A stretch of DNA of 64,000 bases from Pseudobacter sp051955275 (GTDB lineage Bacteria; Bacteroidota; Bacteroidia; Chitinophagales; Chitinophagaceae), in contig NZ_JBQCGW010000301.1 of NCBI RefSeq assembly GCF_051955275.1, positions 1-64,000 on the forward strand. Direction: 5' to 3'. Shown in pieces: positions 1 to 7,694 of this stretch; positions within the stretch are counted from its first letter, which is position 1, and each line of letters starts with the position of its first letter. Below the pieces are notes generated by a model, which ran no database searches, was not told the DNA's origin, and saw only the letters and a list, made by a program, of their open reading frames with translations. The position numbers and the translations under genes were made by a program.

Positions 1-98
1 CAACAATTTTTTCATATAAGATGATTAGGGTCTTTCAATAACGATCCTTAGCTAAAAATAATATTTATTCCAGAGCTTGAAAACAAATATTTCTGAAT

Positions 99-569
99 CT
101 ACGGTGTATATACCTGAACATTACGGCTGAACGACTCTTCCAGCGAAATAAAGGTCTCAGTTCTTTCAATACCCTTGATCTTCTGCAGTTCATCGTGCAA
201 TACCGCCCTCAACTGGTTGATATCTTTACAGATGATCTCGGCAAACATGCTATAGTTACCCGTGGTATAATTAAGCCGGATGATCTCGGGGATCTTCTGA
301 AGAGCGATGGCCACGGAATCGTACAGCGAGCTCTTTTCCAGGTAAATGCCTATGAAGGCAATCACATCATAGCCCAGCTGCTTCATGTCCACGTTTAATT
401 TAGTACCTTTAACTATACCTGCTTCCTGGAGTTTTTTGATACGGACGTGGATAGTACCTCCTGATACAAATAATTTCTTACCCAGATCTGCATACGAAAT
501 CTCCGCATTATCTATCATCTCATGGATGATCTGAAGGTCCAGTTTGTCAAGATTCAATTTAGCTCCCAT
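99..569 (-). CDS. Lrp/AsnC family transcriptional regulator
   Basis: A 156-residue protein with the two-part Lrp/AsnC layout. An N-terminal AsnC-type helix-turn-helix (about residues 8-55, including LGKKLFVSGGTIHVRIKKL) is followed by a ligand-binding RAM domain (about 70-145). Family members form dimers and octamers and sense amino acids or related metabolites. The length is typical and the ATG start is followed directly by the LDxxDxxII start of the HTH. It is the leftmost gene, transcribed away from the tRNA-like gene at 721, so the two share a roughly 150-bp divergent intergenic region. The target genes and effector cannot be read from the sequence. Confidence 0.93.
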   Translation of the reverse strand: MGAKLNLDKLDLQIIHEMIDNAEISYADLGKKLFVSGGTIHVRIKKLQEAGIVKGTKLNVDMKQLGYDVIAFIGIYLEKSSLYDSVAIALQKIPEIIRLNYTTGNYSMFAEIICKDINQLRAVLHDELQKIKGIERTETFISLEESFSRNVQVYTP

Positions 570-720
570 TTTGCAATCAGTTTTTTCTAATTTTCAAACT
601 AACGGTGCAAATATTTATATAATCTCGAAACTTTCAAAATTTTTGTTGGAAAATCTTCAAGGAATTGCCCGTTTTCTTTAATATTGCATTGTAATTAGTT
701 CTTAACAAAACGACAGATAC

Positions 721-889
721 TGTGGAGTGATGGAATCTTGGCAGACATGCCCTCTTGTCTCGGGGGTGGGGGTCACAGGATAAACGTAGTGTAATGCCGG
801 ACTGGTTCACGCTGGTTCGACTGGGGTTGACCACCGCAGGTTGCGCTATTGCTAACTGCCCCGTGGAGGTTCGAGTCCTCCCTCTACAG
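721..889 (+). ncRNA. tRNA-like RNA with class II (Leu-type) arms and a very long variable region
   Basis: Seen directly: TGTGGAG (721-727) pairs with CTCTACA (882-888) as a 7-bp acceptor stem. T8-G9 follow, then a 3-bp D stem ATG/CAT (730-732/746-748) with a GG-containing, Leu-like D loop. The anticodon stem CCCTC/GGGGG (750-754/762-766) encloses a 7-nt loop TTGTCTC. A T arm GGAGG/CCTCC (865-869/877-881) has the canonical loop TTCGAGT. Position 889 would be the discriminator, and CCA is not encoded. Between the anticodon and T arms lie 98 nt (767-864), against 13-15 nt in normal tRNA-Leu; they contain a possible closing helix GGGG/CCCC (768-771/859-862) and a hairpin CGCA-GGT-TGCG. The formal anticodon is GTC (Asp) with an unusual T37. 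A strong terminator follows at once. Function is unknown: it could be a specialised tRNA, a tRNA-derived regulatory RNA or a decayed tRNA. Confidence 0.6.
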
Positions 890-890
890 C

Positions 891-919
891 AAAACCCTTC
901 CGGAGGCCGGAAGGGTTTT
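891..919 (+). terminator. Rho-independent terminator of the tRNA-like gene
   Basis: A perfect 13-bp stem AAAACCCTTCCGG / CCGGAAGGGTTTT (891-903 / 907-919) with a 3-nt AGG loop, followed by CTTATTTTA. It begins two bases after the predicted discriminator of the tRNA-like RNA. Because it is A/T-flanked on both sides it could also stop the minus-strand MutS-like gene that ends at 945. Confidence 0.88.
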
Positions 920-944
920 CTTATTTTATGGCATTTGTATCTTA

Positions 945-2258
945 CTACGCCTGGATCATCTCCAGGATGCCTTCATTCCGGATGATCATCATCCCCTGCC
1001 TGTCCTCCGTGATCCCCTCAGCCAGCCTGTAGGTATACCTCGGTACCACCCCGTCCATTATGGTAGGCATGTACACAAAACGAATATTGGCCTTCCCTTT
1101 TAAGGCTTCGCCCACTTCAATGATATGGGTGGAAACGATAAACAGACAATCCTGGTAGTCTGCAAAAGACTCTGTTACCGCCAACGTGCCGTCGTAAGCG
1201 TCTTTCACATTGGTACCCTTGAACAGCTCATCAAACATCAGCATCAGCCTTTTGCCACTGGCCGCCGCTTCAGCAGCCTGCTTCACCCGTACCACTTCTG
1301 CATAAAAATGGCTATACCCCAGGCTGATATTATCCGCCACATTGATGGAAGTGTACAGTCCTTCCCGCACGGAAAACTGCATACTTTCCGCTGCCACCGG
1401 AAATCCCATATGCGCCAGGTAAAGCCCGATGCCGATGGATTTCATCAGCGTGGATTTTCCGGCCATATTGGCCCCGGTCAGGAACAGCACGTTGCTGCCT
1501 TCCTTCATCTGCAGATTATTTCCAATGGCCTTGTCGATGCAGGGATGACGAAGGCCGGTTGCAGTCAGCAGGTTCTTAACAGCCGGTAACGCCTGTGCAT
1601 ACGTAAAGCCCTTTTTTACCGCCACTTCGCTCACTGCTATGTAAACATCCACTTCATAAATGAAACGCAGAACGGTTTCCATGCTGGCCGAATACCTGCT
1701 TTTGAGCAGGTAATCATATTGCGCCAGTGTCTGAACCGGCAGGTCTTTATATATATCGATGTTCAGCAGTTTGTTCAGGGCAGGCTCGGATAAAATACCA
1801 AACACCTCCCGCATGCTGGCAGCAAATGGTCCGCTTTCTTTTTCCCGCTCTACAAACGCATAACATTTACCGAGAGTAACGATAGTGGCCTGCAAGCCCT
1901 GTACGATCTTTTTAAAACGTTCATCGCGGGTTAAGCTGGCCAGCATTTTTTTGATGAATGTTCCTGCAAGGGCTGTCATTGCCGATTTACCCGAGCCTGC
2001 ATCCAGGTATTCACGCATCAGGCTGATCTGCTGCACATCAAAAGGAAAGCGAAAGCCTGCCTGCTGGAAATAAAGAAAGATGCTGCTGCGCTGGTTGATG
2101 GCTTCCGCATTTTCCAGTGGCGAGCGGAACATCTCATCAAGCAATTGCTCGCCTCCTCTGGTTTTCACCTGGTTGAACAGGTGATACACAGAACCCTGAC
2201 GGAACTTGCCGAGCAGGTTCAGTTCATCCAGCGTCTGCCTGTCGATATTGAAACTCAT
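945..2258 (-). CDS. MutS-like ATPase, short form (paralogue 1)
   Basis: A 437-residue protein with the MutS domain V ATPase at its C-terminus. The Walker A motif TGANMAGKST lies near residue 262, Walker B LMLMFDELFKGTN near 340, and a STHIIE switch near 378. About 250 N-terminal residues resemble the MutS lever/clamp helices, but the N-terminal mismatch-recognition domain I and the C-terminal Smr nuclease of MutS2 are both absent (canonical MutS is about 850 residues). A mismatch-repair role is therefore not supported by the architecture. It lies 19 bp after a paralogue (2278-3582) and at the end of a nine-gene co-directional run. Such short MutS-like ATPases are known in Bacteroidota, but I know of no assigned function. 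Confidence 0.85.
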   Translation of the reverse strand: MSFNIDRQTLDELNLLGKFRQGSVYHLFNQVKTRGGEQLLDEMFRSPLENAEAINQRSSIFLYFQQAGFRFPFDVQQISLMREYLDAGSGKSAMTALAGTFIKKMLASLTRDERFKKIVQGLQATIVTLGKCYAFVEREKESGPFAASMREVFGILSEPALNKLLNIDIYKDLPVQTLAQYDYLLKSRYSASMETVLRFIYEVDVYIAVSEVAVKKGFTYAQALPAVKNLLTATGLRHPCIDKAIGNNLQMKEGSNVLFLTGANMAGKSTLMKSIGIGLYLAHMGFPVAAESMQFSVREGLYTSINVADNISLGYSHFYAEVVRVKQAAEAAASGKRLMLMFDELFKGTNVKDAYDGTLAVTESFADYQDCLFIVSTHIIEVGEALKGKANIRFVYMPTIMDGVVPRYTYRLAEGITEDRQGMMIIRNEGILEMIQA

Positions 2259-2277
2259 GATTTGTATTATTGTTTAT

Positions 2278-3582
2278 TTAAACAGCTCTCTTCTTCCCTT
2301 TTTCTAAAATATCCAGAATGCCTTCATTGCGGATAATGATCATACCATGCCTGTCTTCCGTGATGCCACGCTCCAGTTTGTAGGTATATTCCGGAACATG
2401 ACCATTCATACGCGTGGGCAGGTACAGAAAACCTGCGTTGGGCTGCCGCTCCAGGTCTTCGCCTGCTTCCACAATATGTGAGGAGATGATGAAAAGACTG
2501 TTTAGTCTCGAAGCGAAAGCTTTGGTAACCGCTACTGTGGCCTCATGTGCATCTTTCACATTGGTTCCCCTGAACAGCTCATCAAATACTATGAAGAGCG
2601 ATTTTCCTGATTTCAGTTCTGCCGCTACTTTCTTCACCCGCAATACTTCAGCATAAAAATGGCTGGCGCCGATGCCGAGGTTATCCGGCAGGTTGATGGT
2701 GGTATAAATGCCATCCATAACCGAAAATTCCATTTTTTCAGCAGCTACCGGAAATCCCATATGCGCCAGGAAAACCGCAGTGCTCAACGATCGCAGGAAT
2801 GTGCTCTTGCCAGCCATATTGGCGCCGGTAAGAAAGATAACGCCCTGTTTGCTGTCCATCGTAATGTCATTGGTGATGGCATTCTGAACTGCAGGATGGT
2901 ATACACCTTTCAGGAGAAGCCGGGCCTTCCCTTTTTCAAGCGCTACCGGAAAAATGAAATTCCGGCTGTTGGCCACTTTACCTATTGAAAGGTATACATC
3001 GAGGCTATAGAGATACCCCAGCAGTTTTTCGATCCGGTTGCGCTCGCGGGTGCGGAACAGGAGATCATAGGCTGCTACAGCGGAATAAGACAATTTGCTC
3101 TTCAGGTTTTCCCGCATGGCTGGCTCCAGTGCAGGATCAGCCAGCAGTTCAGCTATCAGGTTACGTTCATGGCTATACGCTTCAATAGCTTTCACTGCCG
3201 GCTTATCTATGAACTCCTTTACAAGCTGTATCAATTCAGTAACAGCGCGGACCCCGTTCTGCACATCCTTTTCACTCAGTTGTCCCTGACCGCCCTGCCC
3301 CGGCTGATTGCCGGGGTGGGCCAGGTACTTCTCTGCCATGTCGAACAGGGAAGCATTGAACGGGAAAACGAGATCAAGGCTGGCAAAGCGGCTGATCAGG
3401 CTGCTTCTGTTGTTGATGGCCTGTACATCGGATAAGGGATTGCGAAACATTTCCTGCAACAGGTTTTCGCCTCCATGTGTATGGGTATGATTATAGATAT
3501 CATAGATACCCGCAACATCGCGTTTGCTGAAGATCCGCAGGTCATCGATGGTTTGTTCGTCTGTATGTAGTTTCATCTCCAT
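2278..3582 (-). CDS. MutS-like ATPase, short form (paralogue 2)
   Basis: A 434-residue paralogue of the next gene, sharing the opening TDEQTIDDL/FxxRxxxxIYxxxNxxxTxGGExLLxEMFRxPL, the Walker A TGANMAGKST, the Walker B FDELFRGTN and the ending GITEDRxGMxIIRNEGIL. It has no mismatch-recognition, connector or Smr domain. Two adjacent and clearly diverged copies suggest a heterodimeric ATPase, as with eukaryotic MutS homologues; this is inference. It starts 5 bp after the ABC permease gene stops, so co-translation with the transporter is likely. An insertion around residues 92-105 is rich in Gly and Gln (GNQPGQGGQGQ), probably a flexible linker. Confidence 0.85.
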   Translation of the reverse strand: MEMKLHTDEQTIDDLRIFSKRDVAGIYDIYNHTHTHGGENLLQEMFRNPLSDVQAINNRSSLISRFASLDLVFPFNASLFDMAEKYLAHPGNQPGQGGQGQLSEKDVQNGVRAVTELIQLVKEFIDKPAVKAIEAYSHERNLIAELLADPALEPAMRENLKSKLSYSAVAAYDLLFRTRERNRIEKLLGYLYSLDVYLSIGKVANSRNFIFPVALEKGKARLLLKGVYHPAVQNAITNDITMDSKQGVIFLTGANMAGKSTFLRSLSTAVFLAHMGFPVAAEKMEFSVMDGIYTTINLPDNLGIGASHFYAEVLRVKKVAAELKSGKSLFIVFDELFRGTNVKDAHEATVAVTKAFASRLNSLFIISSHIVEAGEDLERQPNAGFLYLPTRMNGHVPEYTYKLERGITEDRHGMIIIRNEGILDILEKGKKRAV

Positions 3583-3587
3583 TCATT

Positions 3588-5909
3588 TTATTGTCTTTTA
3601 CGGCGGATCAGCAATACAGTGCCGCCGATCAGCAGTAAGGCAGGTAATATATAGAGTAAGGCTGTTTTAAACACCATTACATTCGGGTGTGTAAAATCAA
3701 GGCGGGCGTCTTCGGGTTTTTCCCACCACACAAAGAGAGGAAACTCGTTATAAGCAAGCCAGCTGTAAACCATCTGAAAGGGATCACTATTGGTCATCCG
3801 GATAGGGCTGAGCCAGTCTGCATCGCTGGTGATAACGATCCGCTGTTCTTTCCCATTGATCTTGCGTGTGAGTTTCAACCCGGTTACAAAAGAATCAACT
3901 TTGTAATCTCCTTCGGAAGGAGTGAAAACCGGTGCGGCGGAATCGATCACCAGGTTTCCTGCCTTGCACCAGGCCATTCCTTTAAAAGTAACCAGGATGG
4001 GTTCGATGGTAAATGAACCGCTATCTGACCACTTCAGCGGAGCCACTCCTTTGGTGATCTGTCCCATGGTGTCGCCGTCAGTTCTTTTGAGATAAGAAGA
4101 ATATGCATCAGCCATGTTTGCTCCCGCCCAGTTGAAATAACTGACCACCATATCAGGAGTATTGTCCTTTGACAATTGTACCAGTTTACCTGGCATCATT
4201 TCCACTCCCAACTGACGAAGAACAGGATTGATCACTGCGGCCTTTTCCGGCTCGCCAAGGATCAGCATATTACCGCCCTTGCTGATATAGCTGGCAATCC
4301 TTTTCTGTACGGTATCGCTGAGTGCTGTCTTGGGATCGGCCAGCACCAGTGTTGCTGTATTTTCCGGGATCTCTTTCTCCCCGATGGCAATGGTATCTAT
4401 GTCAAAGCCATTATTAACAAGGGAGATGCGGGATCCCCTGGAAACTGTATGTGAACCATATTCACGTTCCCCGGATTTTACTATCGAGCGCTCGTAATGT
4501 CCTGTAGAATAAAGCAGCTGTGGCATTTCAGGCAACATCAATCGTTTAAAACCTGCCGCCACTTCGGGTTCGTCTGGCCAAACCATCGCATCATCGTAGG
4601 TACGGAGAAACGTGGATTTGCCTTTATATTCAATTTTCATCACCATCCGTTTTCCTTCGGGGGAGAGGTCTACCATCTTTCGGATCTCTTCAGGTTTCTT
4701 GAACATCTTCACATCCAGGTTCCTGGCATCCGCCATGAGGTCAGCTATTTCATGGATATTCTTTCCCGGAAAACTCTTGTACAGGGAACTATCGCCGTCC
4801 ATGGTATCATAGTAGTATACATAGTTGAACTTGAACTGTGGTTTGAAACGTATGTATTTCGACCAAAGTGCCGCCAGGTAATTGTTGCGTGATTGTGGCA
4901 AGCCATAATCAAATCCGCGGCCGAAAAAGTTGCAGTAAAGTGTTACTTCAATGGGATCATCGCCCAGTTCCTTCACCACCTTCTGTGTTTTTACATGAAG
5001 GGTATTCACCTGGGCCCGGGTTGTATCCCAGTAGCCAATGAGGGTAGGTCTTGAACCGATATATCCTATTATCAGGCCGCAGGCAATTACAGCCAGGTAT
5101 TTTCCTGTTTTCAGCCACCAGGGTTTGCTCTCCCTTGCTCCCTGAACTTTCAGATAAGTGAAAGCCACAAACATGCAGATAATAACCAGGAAGTAGATCA
5201 GGTCATTGGTGTTGATCAGTCCCACCATCATATTGGCGGTCCTTCCTTTGATTGACAGGAAATAAGTCAGGTCCCGTACAAAATCATATTCCTGCCAGAG
5301 CTTACCTACAAAGCCAAGCAAAAAGAGCAACATGAAAGTACCCAGTGCAGAAATGATCTGGTAAGTGGTGAGCGAAGACATGAACATACCGATGGCAGTA
5401 TAGGTACAAACCAGCAAGAAGAACCCGAGGATAGCCGACCACAACATGGCATATTCAGCATTTTTGATCCCGGCGATACCGATACACACAAACAGTGCGA
5501 TCACTAATACCAGGATAGTATTGAATGCTATGATGGCCAGGTATTTCCCAAGCACAATATCCCTTGATCTCACGGGAGAAGAATACAATAGCCTGATCGT
5601 TCCATTGGTGATTTCTCTACTGACAATCCCCATGGTAAGCAGGGGCACAAACAGGTAGAGATTTTGCAGCGAGTTCACAAAGATTCCCATTTCGTTCAGG
5701 AACACACCTCGTGTAATAGAACCCTGGAAGTTCTTGAACTGCCCACCAGAGTATTTGAGCATCATATCCTGGAATTTGGCGATCGGCTCCATTGCATTCA
5801 CGAAAAAGAATGCGCACTGCACCAGGAATGCTATGCAGAGAAACCAGGCAACCGGAGAATAAAAGAGGTTACGAAGCTCTGTTTTAGCTATTTTGAAAAT
5901 CATCTTCAT
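3588..5909 (-). CDS. ABC-2 permease fused to a GldG-like auxiliary domain
   Basis: A 773-residue membrane protein. The N-terminal ~245 residues hold about six membrane helices of an ABC-2 (GldF-like) permease. Another helix near residue 270 leads into a large extracytoplasmic ABC_transp_aux/GldG-type domain (about 290-730), including a segment of the type seen in that family (ATLVLADPKTALSD, GNMLILGEPEK). A final helix and a basic RRKRQ tail end the protein. In Flavobacterium GldF and GldG are separate proteins that act with the ATPase GldA; here both are in one chain. The ATPase gene lies 11 bp upstream. A gliding role is not proven, and fused GldFG proteins also occur in non-gliding Bacteroidota as exporters of unknown substrate. 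Confidence 0.85.
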   Translation of the reverse strand: MKMIFKIAKTELRNLFYSPVAWFLCIAFLVQCAFFFVNAMEPIAKFQDMMLKYSGGQFKNFQGSITRGVFLNEMGIFVNSLQNLYLFVPLLTMGIVSREITNGTIRLLYSSPVRSRDIVLGKYLAIIAFNTILVLVIALFVCIGIAGIKNAEYAMLWSAILGFFLLVCTYTAIGMFMSSLTTYQIISALGTFMLLFLLGFVGKLWQEYDFVRDLTYFLSIKGRTANMMVGLINTNDLIYFLVIICMFVAFTYLKVQGARESKPWWLKTGKYLAVIACGLIIGYIGSRPTLIGYWDTTRAQVNTLHVKTQKVVKELGDDPIEVTLYCNFFGRGFDYGLPQSRNNYLAALWSKYIRFKPQFKFNYVYYYDTMDGDSSLYKSFPGKNIHEIADLMADARNLDVKMFKKPEEIRKMVDLSPEGKRMVMKIEYKGKSTFLRTYDDAMVWPDEPEVAAGFKRLMLPEMPQLLYSTGHYERSIVKSGEREYGSHTVSRGSRISLVNNGFDIDTIAIGEKEIPENTATLVLADPKTALSDTVQKRIASYISKGGNMLILGEPEKAAVINPVLRQLGVEMMPGKLVQLSKDNTPDMVVSYFNWAGANMADAYSSYLKRTDGDTMGQITKGVAPLKWSDSGSFTIEPILVTFKGMAWCKAGNLVIDSAAPVFTPSEGDYKVDSFVTGLKLTRKINGKEQRIVITSDADWLSPIRMTNSDPFQMVYSWLAYNEFPLFVWWEKPEDARLDFTHPNVMVFKTALLYILPALLLIGGTVLLIRRKRQ

Positions 5910-5920
5910 GGCTGATCGTC

Positions 5921-6847
5921 TTATTGGTGGGATTGATTGGATAATTGTTTGAAAATATCATCGAGCAGGGTTTTGTCGACCTGCATTTCACGAAGCCTCC
6001 ATCCCTTATGAACGCAGGCGTCTGCAAGTCTTTCCGCGAAAGCATCGTCTTCATCAAAATAAACGCGCACCTGTTTATCGCTGAGGTATTCCGCCCTGGT
6101 GGCCCCTTTCACCTGCATTAGTTCTTCAATAGGTGGCATATTCTCCAGGCGCAGCAATATGCTCTGCGGCTGCGCGTAGTTGTTGAATGCATCCATCGTA
6201 TCGGAGAAAATGATACGTCCGGCTTCGATCATGATGATCTCCCTGCAGAGGAGGTGGATCTCTGAAAGAATATGTGAAGACAATAACACTGTATGCTCCG
6301 TGGCTATCTCCCGGATCAGCTTACGCGCTTCAATCAGCTGGTTGGGATCCAGTCCGGTAGTGGGCTCATCCATCACCACCAGTTTGGGTTTGTGAATGAT
6401 AGCCTGTGCAATACCAACCCTTTGACGATAACCGCCGGACAGGTTGCGGATCAGCCGGGTGCTGAAATGCGCGATGCCACATCTCTCTTTGGCTTCGCCA
6501 ACAGCCGCTTTTATTTTGTTGTCTGGTATCTGGCGCAATTCTGCCGTAAAGCTGAGGTATTCATCTACGGTAAGGTCCATATGCACCGGAGGCTGCTGAG
6601 GCAGAAACCCGATGTACTGCTTTGCTTCCAGCGGATTCCTGCGGAGATCGATGCCGTTTATGAATACATTACCTTCTGTTTGGTTCAACACCCCGCAGAG
6701 AATATTCATCATGGTGGACTTACCGGCTCCATTGGAGCCAAGCAGACCCACTACCCCCGTCTGGTTGATCTCGAGATTTATGTCACGGACCGCCCAGGAG
6801 CTGCTGTACTTATGACTCAGCCCTTCAATTTTAAGAATGGTACTCAT
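5921..6847 (-). CDS. ABC transporter ATP-binding protein (GldA-like)
   Basis: A 308-residue nucleotide-binding subunit. Walker A GSNGAGKST is near residue 38, the Q-loop FLPQQPP near 86, the signature LSGGYRQR near 138, Walker B KLVVMDEPTTGLDP near 157, and the H-loop SSHILSE near 190. The ~80-residue C-terminal extension is typical of exporters in the CcmA/GldA group. It pairs with the ABC-2/GldG fusion 11 bp downstream to form a complete exporter. It follows the SusD-associated lipoprotein gene by 54 bp on the same strand, so the exporter may be co-transcribed with the Sus genes. Confidence 0.92.
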   Translation of the reverse strand: MSTILKIEGLSHKYSSSWAVRDINLEINQTGVVGLLGSNGAGKSTMMNILCGVLNQTEGNVFINGIDLRRNPLEAKQYIGFLPQQPPVHMDLTVDEYLSFTAELRQIPDNKIKAAVGEAKERCGIAHFSTRLIRNLSGGYRQRVGIAQAIIHKPKLVVMDEPTTGLDPNQLIEARKLIREIATEHTVLLSSHILSEIHLLCREIIMIEAGRIIFSDTMDAFNNYAQPQSILLRLENMPPIEELMQVKGATRAEYLSDKQVRVYFDEDDAFAERLADACVHKGWRLREMQVDKTLLDDIFKQLSNQSHQ

Positions 6848-6901
6848 AATATTTTTTATGGAAAGAAAACGATAGTCGTTATAAGCGTATATATATTTAC
6901 G

Positions 6902-7675
6902 TTAGAAACTATTGACCCGCACAACGGCAGGCGCATTGACACCTGTTCCGTTCTTTTCGCCGGAAAGGGCCATGGTATTGCTTCTCCAGATCCATCCATT
7001 TACCTGGTCAGGCTGGAAGAGGTTCAGGAACGGAGTTATATACGACCTGATCAGCGTTCCTGTGCCTGCTTCGCGGAATTCAAACTCGTAACTGTCGATA
7101 CCGGGCTTTACCGGGAGTTTTATAAAGGCGGATGCTTCTTTGTAGGCAATTGAAGACACCAGGGAACCTGCCGCATCCCCTTTGATATTCACACTCACCG
7201 CGCCGCTATTGGCCAGCACATTCACAAACCGGAATCCGCCTGAGCTATCGGTAACTGGAAAATAGGGAACATCATCTTTGAGGAAGAGGGCATCAGGCTC
7301 AGTACGGCTGCCAATCAGGAAAAGTGAACTGATAGAAGCCACCGGCAGATCTACAGTTTTGATCAGTACTGGCTGGCTCTTATCAGTAGTATCAGGCATA
7401 CTGAAGAAACCGATGGTTTGAGTGCCGCTTTGCGAATTGAACCTGTTCTGATAAAATGTGAATGTGTTGAAATAAAGGAAGGGGGCGCCATAATAAGCAA
7501 TGGGCTCCGTTCCGCTGAAATTTGCGATAATGGTATTGGTGCCCCGCATCATGTTTACGATAGTTAGTGAGGCAGTCCCCTCCAACGGTTCATCCTTTTT
7601 GCAGGAAACCATGGTGGTACACATCAATAATACCGCTGCAGCCAATACATATTTAGATCTGAACATAGAAGTCAT
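6902..7675 (-). CDS. DUF4397-like surface lipoprotein of the Sus locus
   Basis: A 257-residue lipoprotein. The signal peptide ends in a lipobox with the acylated Cys at about residue 26 (TTMVSCKKDE). The mature part begins with a beta-rich stretch (SLTIVNMMRGTN), and the C-terminal half has repeats of the DUF4397 type (FRFVNVLANSGAVSVNIKG). It lies 19 bp after susD, where Bacteroidota often encode a third surface lipoprotein that binds ligand. No catalytic motif is visible. The DUF4397 assignment is by pattern only and should be read as tentative. Confidence 0.75.
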   Translation of the reverse strand: MTSMFRSKYVLAAAVLLMCTTMVSCKKDEPLEGTASLTIVNMMRGTNTIIANFSGTEPIAYYGAPFLYFNTFTFYQNRFNSQSGTQTIGFFSMPDTTDKSQPVLIKTVDLPVASISSLFLIGSRTEPDALFLKDDVPYFPVTDSSGGFRFVNVLANSGAVSVNIKGDAAGSLVSSIAYKEASAFIKLPVKPGIDSYEFEFREAGTGTLIRSYITPFLNLFQPDQVNGWIWRSNTMALSGEKNGTGVNAPAVVRVNSF

Positions 7676-7694
7676 TTGAGTATGAATATTACGT

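Noticed and set aside
721..889. tmRNA, group I intron-containing tRNA, 6S or SRP RNA
   Set aside because: There is no tag reading frame, intron core or conserved SRP/6S motif; the insertion lies in the variable region, not the anticodon loop, and the RNA is too short for tmRNA.
6293..7153. A 286-codon plus-strand open frame across the ABC ATPase and lipoprotein genes
   Set aside because: Antisense to two supported genes and covers their intergenic gap; no domain visible.
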